A stretch of 21,574 nt of DNA from Prevotella sp. UBA3776 (GCA_002369515.1 DFFM01000020.1:16539-38112); one strand, 5' to 3'. Shown: positions 13,881 to 20,935, counted from the stretch's first letter. Translations and numbers: made by a program. Notes: generated from the sequence alone by a model not told the origin.

Positions 13881-13921
13881 AGGGAAACCACTATTTTCTT
13901 AGTGGAAACCCCTAATATTAG
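13881..13921. promoter_or_regulatory. Symmetric element abutting the skp promoter
   Basis: CCACTA (13888-13893) and TAGTGG (13900-13905) form a hairpin, flanked symmetrically by AAA and then AGGG/CCCT. The palindrome CTAATATTAG (13912-13921) follows. It ends two bases from the -33 box, on the upstream side, and also lies about 90 bases past the bamA stop. It may be an activator or repressor site, or a weak terminator for bamA. Confidence 0.5.
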
Positions 13922-13959
13922 TCTTGGGTGTTTGGGGAGTTTAGGAGATTGAGAGTTTT

Positions 13960-14008
13960 AACTCCCAACTCCCATCTCTTAACTCTTAACTCCTAACTCC
14001 TAACTCAT
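13960..14008 (-). repeat. Heptamer array E directly after bamA
   Basis: Seven units on the plus strand (AACTCCC, AACTCCC, ATCTCTT, AACTCTT, AACTCCT, AACTCCT, AACTCAT), i.e. GAGTTAG-type on the coding strand, beginning at the base after the bamA stop codon. Confidence 0.88.
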
Positions 14009-16696
14009 TTAGAACTCCTGTCCCAGCACGAAGTGGAACTGGCTGCCGCCTTTCTTTCCGAACACCTTGTCGAAACCGTAGGCCCAGTCGATACCCATCA
14101 TGCCAACCATGGGGAGGAAGATGCGCACACCTGCACCGGCCGAACGTTTCATTTCGAACGGGTTGAAGTTCTTGGTTTCGGTCCAGGCGTTGCCGGCCTC
14201 GACGAATCCGAGTCCGTAGATGGTGGTGTTGCCCAGCATGAACGGATAGCGCAGCTCCAGCGTGAAGCGGTCGTAGGCGTAGCCCGAGTAGCCCCAAGGT
14301 GTGAGCGAGCCGTTCTCGTAGCCGCGCAAGCCGATGGTTTCTTCGGCGTAGCCTGTTGAGTATCCGCTCATTCCGTCGCCTCCCACGTAGAAGGTTTCGA
14401 AGGGCGACTTCTTGTGTTTGTTGAACGAACCGAGCAGACCCATTTCCACGCGCGTCATCAGCACGAAACACTTCTGCCCGCCGCTGAGTGCGGTGAAGGT
14501 GCGGGCCTTGAACTTCCATTTGTGGTATTCAATCCAGCGGTATTTCTCCTGCAGTTCGTCCACATAGGTGGGCGACTGGTTGTTGAGCGCCAGTTTCGAG
14601 TAGTCTTTGCCGTCCCACTTCGACCAGGGCGGTGTCACCGTCACCGAGGCCGAGAACTCCGAACCCTTGCGGGGGAAGAGGGGGTTGTCGGTTGACTGTC
14701 GCGAGATGGTGATGCTCAGGTTGAGGTTGTTGCTGGTGCCGTTCGATATGAGGAAGTAGCGCCAGTTCTTGAGCACATAGCGCTGGTAGGCCAGCTGCAG
14801 CGAGAGCTGGAAATAGTCGTCGGGCCAGCGCAGGCGCTTGCCCCATCCCATGCTCACACCGATGAGCTTGACGAACTTGTCGGGGTCATAGTAGCTCTCG
14901 TAGTTGTTGTAGCCGTATCCATAGCCGTAGGAGCCCATGCCGTACATGTAGTTGTAGTAGTTGTTCTGCCATGCACTGTTGTAGTAAGTGCTCGACACGT
15001 CGCTCTGCTTGCTGTAGTAGGCTCCTATGCTGAACTGGATGGGTCGTTTTCCGCCGAACCATCCGGTGGAGTAGCTGACGCTCGTGTTGTTGTAGTAGCG
15101 TCCGTTGGTTTGGTAGCCGATGTTGAGCACCTCGCCGTCGCCCTGTGGCATGATGCCACGGTGGAGCTTGTTCTTTCCCAGCAGGTTGGCCATGGAGAAG
15201 TTGTTCAGCTTCAGACCGATTCGGCCGATGACTCCCGTTTGTCCCCATCCGAGCGAGAACTCCACCTGGTCGTTTGACTTCTGCTCCAGGTTGTAGTCCA
15301 CGTTCACCGTGCCGTCTTCGTAGTTGGGCTTGATGTCGGGCACAATCTTCTCTGGGTCGAAGTGGCCCATGGAGGCCAGTTCGCGCACGGTACGCATGAT
15401 GGCGTCTTTAGAGAAGAGGTCGCCGGGCTTGGTGCGCAGCTCGCGGCGCACCACATTCTCGTAGAGGCGGTCGTTTCCGTTGATGCGCACGTGGCTGAGG
15501 TAGGCCTGCTGGTTTTCCACGATTCGCATTTCCAGGTCGATGGAGTCGCCCACGATGTTCACCTCGGTAGGCTCGACGCTCGAGAACACGTAGCCGTTGT
15601 TGTAGTAGATGTTGCCCACGGCGTCTTCGTCGCCGTCGGAGCGTACGCGCTTGTTTATCTGCTTCTGGTTATAGACGTCGCCCTTCTTCATGTTGAGCAG
15701 CATGTTCAGATAGTCGGTGGAATAGACGGTGTTGCCCACCCAGGTGATGTTGCGCAGATAGTAGCGTTTGCCTTCATCCACTCTGATGGCAATGTTGACG
15801 TGCTTGTCGTCGAAGTTCCACACGCTGTCCTCCACGATGGTGGCGTCGCGATAGCCATACTCGTTGTATTTCTCGATGAGGTTCTGCTTGTCTTTCTTCC
15901 AGCGCTCGGGGGTGTATTTCTTCGATTTCAGGAAAGTGGAGAGCTTGCCGGCCTCGTGGGTCTTGGCGAAGGCTCCTTTTCTGAACAGTCCACCCTTGAT
16001 TTTCTTGTCCGAGAGGGCTTTGTTGCCGTAAATCCAGATGTAGCGCACCTTCATCTTCTCCTTCTTGTCAACAATCACGTCGAGAATCACCTGGTTCTTG
16101 CCAGTCAGGTCGTCGCGCTGCACAATGTCGATGTCGGCGTTCTTGAATCCTTTGTCGTCGAAATACTTCTTTGCCAGGATCTTGGCGCGGTCGATGACGT
16201 TGGGGTGCAGGCTCATGCCTTTCACCATGCCCAGCTTCTCTTCCATGTCCTCGCGCTCCGACTTTTTCAGTCCGATGTAGTTGATGGCCGACACCTTGGG
16301 TCGTGTGGCCAAGAAGATGTGCAGATAGATTTTGTCGCCCACGAGCGAATCAACAGCCACCGCGACCTTCGAGAACAGACCGTGCTTCCAGTAGCGCTTC
16401 ACGGCGTCGGTCACGGCGGTGCCCGGTATCTCGATATGCTCGCCAACGCTCAGTTTGGAGATGCTGGTGAGCATGTAGTCTTCATAACCTTCCACGCCCG
16501 AGACGGCGATGCCGGCGAGCGTTCCCGATATGGGCGTTCCTGCGTATGAGATTTCGGGATTGACGATTTTCTCTTGTGCCTGGGCTTGTGTGGCGAACAA
16601 CCAGCACTGCAGCGCCACCGCTGCCAGCAGCAGTGGCAGGCGCGCGGCCGTCTTCACCTTATTATATATAATATCCATTGTGCTATAGTGAGTCAT
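14009..16696 (-). CDS. bamA: Outer membrane protein assembly factor BamA (Omp85)
   Basis: An 895-residue protein; the ATG at 16696 lies 5 nt after uppS, and an in-frame ATG at 16678 gives a cleaner signal peptide (MDIIYNKVKTAARLPLLLAA and on to AQAQ). Residues about 45-430 carry POTRA repeats, recognisable by stretches such as YLHIFLATRPKVSAINYIGL and RYYLRNITWVGNTVYSTDYL. The rest is the 16-strand barrel. IGLRGYENGS at about 788-797 is the VRGF-type loop-6 motif with R791, and the chain ends in Phe, the usual outer-membrane signal. It inserts beta-barrel proteins into the outer membrane. An unusual Tyr/Gly/Asn-rich loop lies at about residues 575-604. It forms a likely operon with uppS and is followed by skp genes. 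Confidence 0.96.
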   Translation of the reverse strand: MTHYSTMDIIYNKVKTAARLPLLLAAVALQCWLFATQAQAQEKIVNPEISYAGTPISGTLAGIAVSGVEGYEDYMLTSISKLSVGEHIEIPGTAVTDAVKRYWKHGLFSKVAVAVDSLVGDKIYLHIFLATRPKVSAINYIGLKKSEREDMEEKLGMVKGMSLHPNVIDRAKILAKKYFDDKGFKNADIDIVQRDDLTGKNQVILDVIVDKKEKMKVRYIWIYGNKALSDKKIKGGLFRKGAFAKTHEAGKLSTFLKSKKYTPERWKKDKQNLIEKYNEYGYRDATIVEDSVWNFDDKHVNIAIRVDEGKRYYLRNITWVGNTVYSTDYLNMLLNMKKGDVYNQKQINKRVRSDGDEDAVGNIYYNNGYVFSSVEPTEVNIVGDSIDLEMRIVENQQAYLSHVRINGNDRLYENVVRRELRTKPGDLFSKDAIMRTVRELASMGHFDPEKIVPDIKPNYEDGTVNVDYNLEQKSNDQVEFSLGWGQTGVIGRIGLKLNNFSMANLLGKNKLHRGIMPQGDGEVLNIGYQTNGRYYNNTSVSYSTGWFGGKRPIQFSIGAYYSKQSDVSSTYYNSAWQNNYYNYMYGMGSYGYGYGYNNYESYYDPDKFVKLIGVSMGWGKRLRWPDDYFQLSLQLAYQRYVLKNWRYFLISNGTSNNLNLSITISRQSTDNPLFPRKGSEFSASVTVTPPWSKWDGKDYSKLALNNQSPTYVDELQEKYRWIEYHKWKFKARTFTALSGGQKCFVLMTRVEMGLLGSFNKHKKSPFETFYVGGDGMSGYSTGYAEETIGLRGYENGSLTPWGYSGYAYDRFTLELRYPFMLGNTTIYGLGFVEAGNAWTETKNFNPFEMKRSAGAGVRIFLPMVGMMGIDWAYGFDKVFGKKGGSQFHFVLGQEF

Positions 16697-16701
16697 CTAC
16701 A

Positions 16702-17439
16702 TTATTGTTGGGTTTCCACTTGCTCTTCGGTTTTCCCGAAACGCCGCTGGCGGCTCTGGTAGCTGGCGATGGCCTTGTGCAAGTCGGCTTCGCTGAAGTC
16801 GGGCCAGTAGGTGTCGCAGAAGTAGAGTTCGCTGTAGGCAATCTGCCAGAGCAGGTAGTTGGATATGCGCAGTTCGCCGCCGGTGCGTATGAGCAGGTCG
16901 GGGTCGGGCATGGCGTGTGTTTGCAGATGCTGGCTGATGGTGTCCTCGGTGATTGTTTCCAGGCTGGCCTCAGTGTTGGTGCGCATGTCGGCCACGATGT
17001 CCCTGACGGCCTGAGTGATTTCCCAGCGGCTTGAGTAGCTCAGTGCCACCACCACGGTCATGCGGTCGAACGAGGCGGTGTGTTCCATGAGCTGTTCCAC
17101 GCCCCTGCGCACGTCGGCGGGCAGGCGGTTGAGGTCGCCGATGGCAGTGAAGCGGACATTGTTCTTCACGAAGATTTCCTCTTCCAGCGAACTGAGCACC
17201 AGCCCCATCAGAGCAGAAACCTCGTCGGCCGGCCGGTTCCAGTTTTCGGTAGAGAACGTGTAGAGCGTCAGGTACTTCACACCCAGCTTCACGCACTCGG
17301 TGGTGATGCGGCGAACGGTCTCCACGCCGGCCTTATGGCCGACGGTGCGTTTCTCGTTGCGCTCCATGGCCCATCTGCCGTTACCGTCCATGATGATGGC
17401 AATGTGCTCGGGCATCCGTTGCATATCCAGTTCTGTCAT
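16702..17439 (-). CDS. uppS: Isoprenyl transferase (undecaprenyl diphosphate synthase)
   Basis: A 245-residue cis-prenyltransferase. [16 protein letters not shown] at about 12-27 holds the catalytic Asp (D18) and the pyrophosphate-binding [16 protein letters not shown] follows, then [15 protein letters not shown], all hallmark blocks. The C-terminal part has [20 protein letters not shown] and [12 protein letters not shown], which close the active site. It makes the C55 lipid carrier for peptidoglycan and O-antigen from farnesyl diphosphate and eight isopentenyl units. bamA starts 5 nt downstream. No -7 box was found upstream, so it is probably transcribed with the DUF6242 and DUF6089 genes. 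Confidence 0.96.
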   Translation of the reverse strand: MTELDMQRMPEHIAIIMDGNGRWAMERNEKRTVGHKAGVETVRRITTECVKLGVKYLTLYTFSTENWNRPADEVSALMGLVLSSLEEEIFVKNNVRFTAIGDLNRLPADVRRGVEQLMEHTASFDRMTVVVALSYSSRWEITQAVRDIVADMRTNTEASLETITEDTISQHLQTHAMPDPDLLIRTGGELRISNYLLWQIAYSELYFCDTYWPDFSEADLHKAIASYQSRQRRFGKTEEQVETQQ

Positions 17440-17473
17440 ATCTTTGTTTTCTGTTTTTTTTCTTTTGGGGCTG

Positions 17474-17563
17474 CTAGGGCAACTAAGGTTACTATAGTTT
17501 CTATAGTCACTATAGCTACTATAGTCCCTATAGTCCCTATAGCTACTACGGCCACTAAGCCTA
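17474..17563. repeat. 9-bp minisatellite CTATAGNNN, ten units
   Basis: Ten consecutive 9-bp units, all beginning CTA; the middle six share the palindromic hexamer CTATAG and vary in the last three bases (TTT, TCA, CTA, TCC, TCC, CTA order: CTATAGTTT, CTATAGTCA, CTATAGCTA, CTATAGTCC twice, CTATAGCTA). The outer units are degenerate. It lies in the 195-bp gap between the DUF6089 gene and uppS. Confidence 0.93.
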
Positions 17564-17584
17564 ATAATGCCTTGCCCCAGCTCT

Positions 17585-17633
17585 AACTCCTAACTCCTAA
17601 TTCCTACCTCCTAACTCTCAACTCCCACCTCTC
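17585..17633 (-). repeat. Heptamer array F after the DUF6089 gene
   Basis: Seven degenerate units (AACTCCT, AACTCCT, AATTCCT, ACCTCCT, AACTCTC, AACTCCC, ACCTCTC) ending 1 base before the DUF6089 stop at 17635. It is the most decayed of the arrays. Confidence 0.8.
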
Positions 17634-17634
17634 C

Positions 17635-18363
17635 TCATTCGTCCTGGTTGTGGCAGGTGACGCATTTGGGCGAGAAGCTGTAGGTCAGCGTAAGCTGTAG
17701 GGCCGTGTAGGCGTCTTTGTTCTTGAAGGCTCCCGAACTGGGGAAACCGTAGGGGTCAACCACACCGTCGAGCTTGTCGCTCAGGGTGAAGTGGGCTGCC
17801 CATTCGATGCCCAGGTTGAGGCGGTCGCCTATTTTGGCCTTTACGCCCACCCCCAGTGGGAAGTTGGCCGCGAACGTATTCTTCGAGTCGCCACCGGCAA
17901 ACGTGCCGCCCACGCCCAGAAAGACGAAGGGCACCACGCGCTTGGCTCCACGGTAGTCGCGCCCCGTGCCGTAGGGCAGGAAATTGTACTCGTAGGTGAC
18001 GCACAGCTCGCCCAGATGGTTCTTGAACGAGTAGTAGCCGTCGGCCATTTCTGGGTAGTAGGTGCGGGCGTTGCTGGCTTTTCCCTTGAGCATGCCGTAG
18101 CTGAGGTTGGCGCGCAGGGCCATCCAGGGGCTGATGACACGGCGCAGCAGCAGCGAGCCCATGGGCTGCATGTTGGCAAAGATGTTGCCGTTGAGGTCGC
18201 CGCAGTAGGTCACCGCTCCCGCACCGGCGCCAAACTCCAGACGGTATTCCACATCGTCCTGGGCGCGGCATTCACCCGACCACAGACACACGAAGACAAG
18301 GGCCGCAGCGACTCTCAGCGTCCATGACTGTTTGCCGGTTGGTTTGTGCGTGTGGGTTCTCAC
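17635..18363 (-). CDS. DUF6089 family outer-membrane beta-barrel-like protein
   Basis: A 242-residue exported protein: signal peptide with the hydrophobic run RVAAALVFVCLWSGECRAQ, then alternating strands such as VEYRLEFGAGAGAVTYCGDL, MALRANLSYGMLKG, VTYEYNFLPYG, FVFLGVGGTFAGG, and the ending TALQLTLTYSFSPK. This is a small porin-like barrel of the type seen next to uppS in Bacteroidetes (DUF6089). Conserved features are the early YCGDLNG loop and GVKAKIGDRLNLGIEWAAHF. Its role in envelope biogenesis is unknown; the position directly before uppS and bamA suggests a function tied to them. The tail CVTCHNQDE contains a CxxC, as yet unexplained. It follows the DUF6242 gene by 62 bases. Confidence 0.85.
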   Translation of the reverse strand: MRTHTHKPTGKQSWTLRVAAALVFVCLWSGECRAQDDVEYRLEFGAGAGAVTYCGDLNGNIFANMQPMGSLLLRRVISPWMALRANLSYGMLKGKASNARTYYPEMADGYYSFKNHLGELCVTYEYNFLPYGTGRDYRGAKRVVPFVFLGVGGTFAGGDSKNTFAANFPLGVGVKAKIGDRLNLGIEWAAHFTLSDKLDGVVDPYGFPSSGAFKNKDAYTALQLTLTYSFSPKCVTCHNQDE

Positions 18364-18425
18364 TGCTTCGGTTCCTCTCTTTTACAAATTGTTTGTGGCA
18401 CTTTCGCGTTCGTGCGGGGGCGCCT

Positions 18426-19814
18426 TTAGTATAAATCCAGGCTGCCCAGCCGTCCGCTGTACATCTTGCCCGTTGTGGCATTGACAATCCAGATGCGGTT
18501 GCCAGTGTCAATTGTCATGCCAAACACACCCTCGGTGAGGCTCGTGGGCAGGAAGAAACGGCTGTCACTCTGCCAGTTGATGCCTCCGTCGCGGCTCACG
18601 TACATCGTGATGGTGTTGCTCGTAGTTGAGCCGCCGCTGAAGTACGGGCCGCCCAACGCCACCAAAGCGTCGCCATAGCGCACGATGTTCACTCCGTGCA
18701 TGCGGGGCAACGGATAGATGGCACTCTCGGGCGTGATATAGTTCCAGCGGGTCTGCTCGTCGGGGTCGATGGTCTTGCTCCACACTTGGGCCGTGGCGCC
18801 GGTGGCGTCGGCCTGCTCGCTGCGGTTGCCCACCATCACCAACTGCTGCACGTCGTCATTGGTGCGCAGTGTCCAGAAGGCGCTGGTCACGTCCTCGGTG
18901 GGCAGCAGATTGCTGTCGCTGTCCATCTCCTCGGCTGTCCACGTGCGGCCTTCGTCTGTCGATACCGCCATGGAGCCGTCGGCTCCCACGCCGTAGAGTT
19001 TGTTGTCGGTGGCAGCCAACAGCCGTCGGGGCACTGTGGAGGCTTCCACTGCCGTTGTCGAACCGTCGGCCTTGTGGCACCACAGCCTATCGTAGCTGAG
19101 GAAATACACGTCGTTGCCCATGGCCACCACGTTCTCAACGGCCTCGGCGTCCAACTGCTCGTTGTAAACCTTCCATCCCGTGCCAGCCCAATAGGTTATC
19201 AGCTTGGTGTCCTGGCCGTTGCTGCCCAGCAGCACCATGTGGTCGCGGGCGTCGAGCAGGCGCATGGTCTTGAAATCCTTCAGCACGGCGGATGTCTCTC
19301 CCACGACGTCGCCTTCGCTCCATACAATCTTGTCTGTCGTCTCCTTGTGTACGTTCACCCACAGCAGGTAGTCGCGCGTGGCCGTACCGTCGTTGGAGAT
19401 GACCCTCAGTGTGCAGGGCTTGCTCAGGTCGAGCGAGTCGTTGCTGTTGAAGTATTTCTGCGTGTCGCTGTCGTTGTCCTTGATGATCACCGTTCCGCTG
19501 TTCTTCGTCGTGATGGTACACAGCAGATGGGCGGCGTCGGTGCCGTAGGGCAACGAGTCGGGATTGAAAATCTCGCCCTTCTGCTGGTCGATGTAAAACT
19601 TATAGGCGCTGCCTGCATAGGTGGCCTTATAGACGCTGTCGGCACCCGACTTCGAGGTGGTGTGCAGATAGCGGTTCACCGTGCCCAGCGTGAAGCCAGT
19701 AATGGCCGTGTCGTTGTAGTAAGTCACTTCGCTGTCTTTGTCAGACTTCAGGCACGACGTGCAAACGCAGAGCGCAGCCAGCAAGAGGGCAAAAGGCAAT
19801 AATATCCTTTTCAT
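18426..19814 (-). CDS. DUF6242 family surface or periplasmic lipoprotein
   Basis: A 462-residue lipoprotein from the ATG at 19814 (MKRILLPFALLLAALCVCTS); an upstream ATG at 19883 lies above the -7 box and is rejected. C21 in CTSC is the acylation site, followed by LKSDKDSE, which resembles the acidic export tag of Bacteroidetes surface lipoproteins. Residues about 30-165 form the N-terminal domain; from about 175 on there are repeated beta-propeller blades with DEGRTWTAEE and RDGGINWQSD (BNR/Asp-box-like motifs), ending NRIWIVNATTGKMYSGRLGS. Family knowledge: DUF6242 is restricted to Bacteroidales and has no known function. It is the first gene of a likely operon with DUF6089, uppS and bamA. 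Confidence 0.85.
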   Translation of the reverse strand: MKRILLPFALLLAALCVCTSCLKSDKDSEVTYYNDTAITGFTLGTVNRYLHTTSKSGADSVYKATYAGSAYKFYIDQQKGEIFNPDSLPYGTDAAHLLCTITTKNSGTVIIKDNDSDTQKYFNSNDSLDLSKPCTLRVISNDGTATRDYLLWVNVHKETTDKIVWSEGDVVGETSAVLKDFKTMRLLDARDHMVLLGSNGQDTKLITYWAGTGWKVYNEQLDAEAVENVVAMGNDVYFLSYDRLWCHKADGSTTAVEASTVPRRLLAATDNKLYGVGADGSMAVSTDEGRTWTAEEMDSDSNLLPTEDVTSAFWTLRTNDDVQQLVMVGNRSEQADATGATAQVWSKTIDPDEQTRWNYITPESAIYPLPRMHGVNIVRYGDALVALGGPYFSGGSTTSNTITMYVSRDGGINWQSDSRFFLPTSLTEGVFGMTIDTGNRIWIVNATTGKMYSGRLGSLDLY

Positions 19815-19840
19815 TCCTTTGATAATATGGTTTTTGACTG

Positions 19841-19848
19841 CAAAAGTA
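19841..19848 (-). promoter_or_regulatory. -7 box upstream of the DUF6242 gene
   Basis: TACTTTTG on the minus strand matches TAnnTTTG, with start near 19834 and a leader of about 20 nt. A TTTG lies only 12 nt upstream, too close for a standard -33 box, so support is partial. Confidence 0.55.
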
Positions 19849-19936
19849 ATCAGAATTCCGCAAATAGCCGACCTTTTCCACATTTTATTATGAAATTATG
19901 GTGGAAAACGGCCTTTTTTTAAGTTCTATTAAAATA

Positions 19937-19967
19937 CGGGCCAGCGTGAATCACTCATGCTGGCCCG
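19937..19967 (-). terminator. Intrinsic terminator of the microprotein gene
   Basis: CGGGCCAGC (19937-19945) pairs with GCTGGCCCG (19959-19967), and the stem can continue through a G-U and three more pairs. On the minus strand it is followed by TATTTTAAT. It begins 11 nt past the stop codon at 19979. Confidence 0.75.
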
Positions 19968-19978
19968 TCGGGATAATG

Positions 19979-20074
19979 TTAACGTACATTGGATTTCACT
20001 AGGGCAATGACACTCAGCGTAGTCATCACCATGGCTATGGCCAATATAGCGGTTGTTTCAAAATCTAACAACAT
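19979..20074 (-). CDS. Predicted 31-residue single-pass membrane microprotein
   Basis: The minus strand from the ATG at 20074 to TAA at 19979-19981 encodes MLLDFETTAILAIAMVMTTL followed by SVIALVKSNVR. Residues about 7-26 form one uninterrupted hydrophobic helix, with acidic D4 and E6 before it and basic K27 and R31 after it, so the C-terminus would face the cytosol. Support for a real gene is contextual: a matching -7 box at 20154-20161, an AAGG stretch about 10 bases before the ATG, and a GC-rich terminator 11 nt after the stop, with no other gene between promoter and terminator. I do not recognise a family; size and layout recall small accessory subunits such as KdpF, without sequence proof. 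A non-coding RNA is the main alternative. Confidence 0.6.
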   Translation of the reverse strand: MLLDFETTAILAIAMVMTTLSVIALVKSNVR

Positions 20075-20133
20075 AATCTTTACCTTAAATCTATCAAAAC
20101 TACTAACCTATGAAAACTATTGCTTTAGGGGAT

Positions 20134-20161
20134 GTGTTCTCTCGAACACGGTGCAAAGGTA
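20134..20161 (-). promoter_or_regulatory. Promoter and operator-like palindrome of the microprotein gene
   Basis: The minus-strand -7 box TACCTTTG is at 20154-20161. GTGTTC (20134-20139) and GAACAC (20144-20149) form a perfect palindrome with a 4-nt centre spanning the predicted start near 20147, placed as an operator or as a stem at the 5' end of the RNA. No -33 TTTG was found. Confidence 0.6.
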
Positions 20162-20250
20162 GGGCTTTTTGGCCGTTCTCCGCGCCATCGGGCGTTCTTT
20201 CTGTCCAAACTTCCCGTTTTTTTGATGTAGGTCAAAAGGGTGGGGGCATG

Positions 20251-20337
20251 TTTCACGCATAGGGTTCTTCTTTCACGCAGAGGATTCTTCTTTCACGCAG
20301 AGGATTCTTTCACGCCGTGGATTCTTTCACGCAGAGG
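20251..20337 (+). repeat. Direct repeats of TTTCACGCAGAGG, five copies
   Basis: Copies start at 20251, 20271, 20291, 20308 and 20325, spaced 20, 20, 17 and 17 bp, with spacers built from ATTCTTC. Variants are TTTCACGCATAGG and TTTCACGCCGTGG. Confidence 0.9.
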
Positions 20338-20440
20338 CGCTGAGTATTTGGGAGAAACAGAGAAAGATTTTAGAGGTACGGAGATTTTTAGAGGGACAGG
20401 AGTTCTTTTTAGAGGGACGGGGAGAATCTTTAGAGAAACT
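20325..20440 (+). repeat. Inverted repeat block, left copy
   Basis: From TTTCACGCAGAGGCGCTGAG onward this G/A-rich block aligns with the reverse complement of 21084-21176 (for example TTTGGGAGAAACAGAGAAAG in both), with few mismatches and one internal insertion of about 20 bp. Shared units are TTTAGAGGGACAGGAG. Confidence 0.85.
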
Positions 20441-20486
20441 GAGAAGAGAGGGGAAAGAGAGTAAGGGAGTGGACAGAAAGAACAGC

Positions 20487-20503
20487 GCGGATAATCATAA
20501 AAA
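20487..20503 (+). repeat. 17-mer shared with the palindrome at 8062-8130
   Basis: GCGGATAATCATAAAAA is identical to 8119-8135. Here it lies 17 bases before dispersed element copy 2 and has no partner arm, so it looks like a fragment. Confidence 0.75.
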
Positions 20504-20519
20504 TTATATGACTGAAGTA

Positions 20520-20707
20520 TCGGGAGTAGAGATGCCATACAGCGACATCTCTGCTACAACGAATATAGCGTATTTCCCGAATACATCTCTGCTACAACGA
20601 ATATAGCGAATTTCCCGAATTCACCTCTGGCGGCAGCGAATGCCCTATAGTGGCCAACGAATCATTCGAATCGCTGCATTCGTCAACATTCGTTGCATCT
20701 TCGATGC
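20520..20707 (+). repeat. Dispersed intergenic element, copy 2
   Basis: Opposite in orientation to copy 1 at 11035-11189. It has the same GTAGAGATG (20526-20534) with CATCTCT (20546-20552) hairpin at one end and the GCATCTTCGATGC hairpin at the other. It is longer because of a 38-bp tandem duplication at 20545-20620. Confidence 0.9.
20545..20620 (+). repeat. 38-bp tandem duplication inside element copy 2
   Basis: Units 20545-20582 and 20583-20620 differ at one base (GCGTATTT versus GCGAATTT). Each contains CTACAACGAATATAGCG. Copy 1 of the element has a single unit. Confidence 0.93.
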
Positions 20708-20775
20708 ATTGATAAGATTCGTCTTATTCGTTAAATTCGTTGTTGTAGAAAACAACCGAAACTTCATTCATAAAA

Positions 20776-20875
20776 TTATCGTCGGGAGATGTTTTTTTAT
20801 TGTCGGGAGTTGTGAAATTATTGTCGGGAGATACGTTCAAATTCTCTAGAAAATTTTTGCGTATTGTCGTGAGAT
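20776..20875 (+). repeat. Phased direct repeats of TTATTGTCGGGAGAT
   Basis: Copies at 20776-20790 (TTATCGTCGGGAGAT), 20797-20811 (ending AGTT), 20818-20832 (exact) and 20861-20875 (GTATTGTCGTGAGAT). Spacing is 21, 21 and 43 bp, about two helical turns per unit, with one unit missing or decayed before the last. Confidence 0.85.
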
Positions 20876-20935
20876 AATTTTTCAATGGCAAGATTGTTTT
20901 GTCTCACACCGAGTTTCATCTCACGCCGAGTCTTA

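Noticed and set aside
15362..16549. 395-codon plus-strand frame antisense to bamA
   Set aside because: Composition of an antisense shadow (Val/His/Asp-rich), no recognisable domain, fully inside bamA.
17440..17447. TATCTTTG box on the plus strand next to the uppS start
   Set aside because: It points away from uppS into no plus-strand gene, so it is probably chance.
18696..19802. 368-codon plus-strand frame opposite the DUF6242 gene
   Set aside because: Shadow of the lipoprotein gene; no motif.
20240..20464. Short open frames in the TTTCACGCAGAGG region (also 20885-21265)
   Set aside because: They translate the repeats (words like FRGTE and FHAE) and are not conserved between the two inverted copies.
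20660..20690. tRNA T-arm-like GAATCATTCGAATCG
   Set aside because: No acceptor, D or anticodon stems around it; it belongs to the dispersed element, which is also present at 11035-11081.
20640..20849. 69-codon frame across dispersed element copy 2
   Set aside because: Its first part is repeat sequence that is not open in the matching frame of copy 1 as a gene, and it lacks a promoter or terminator.
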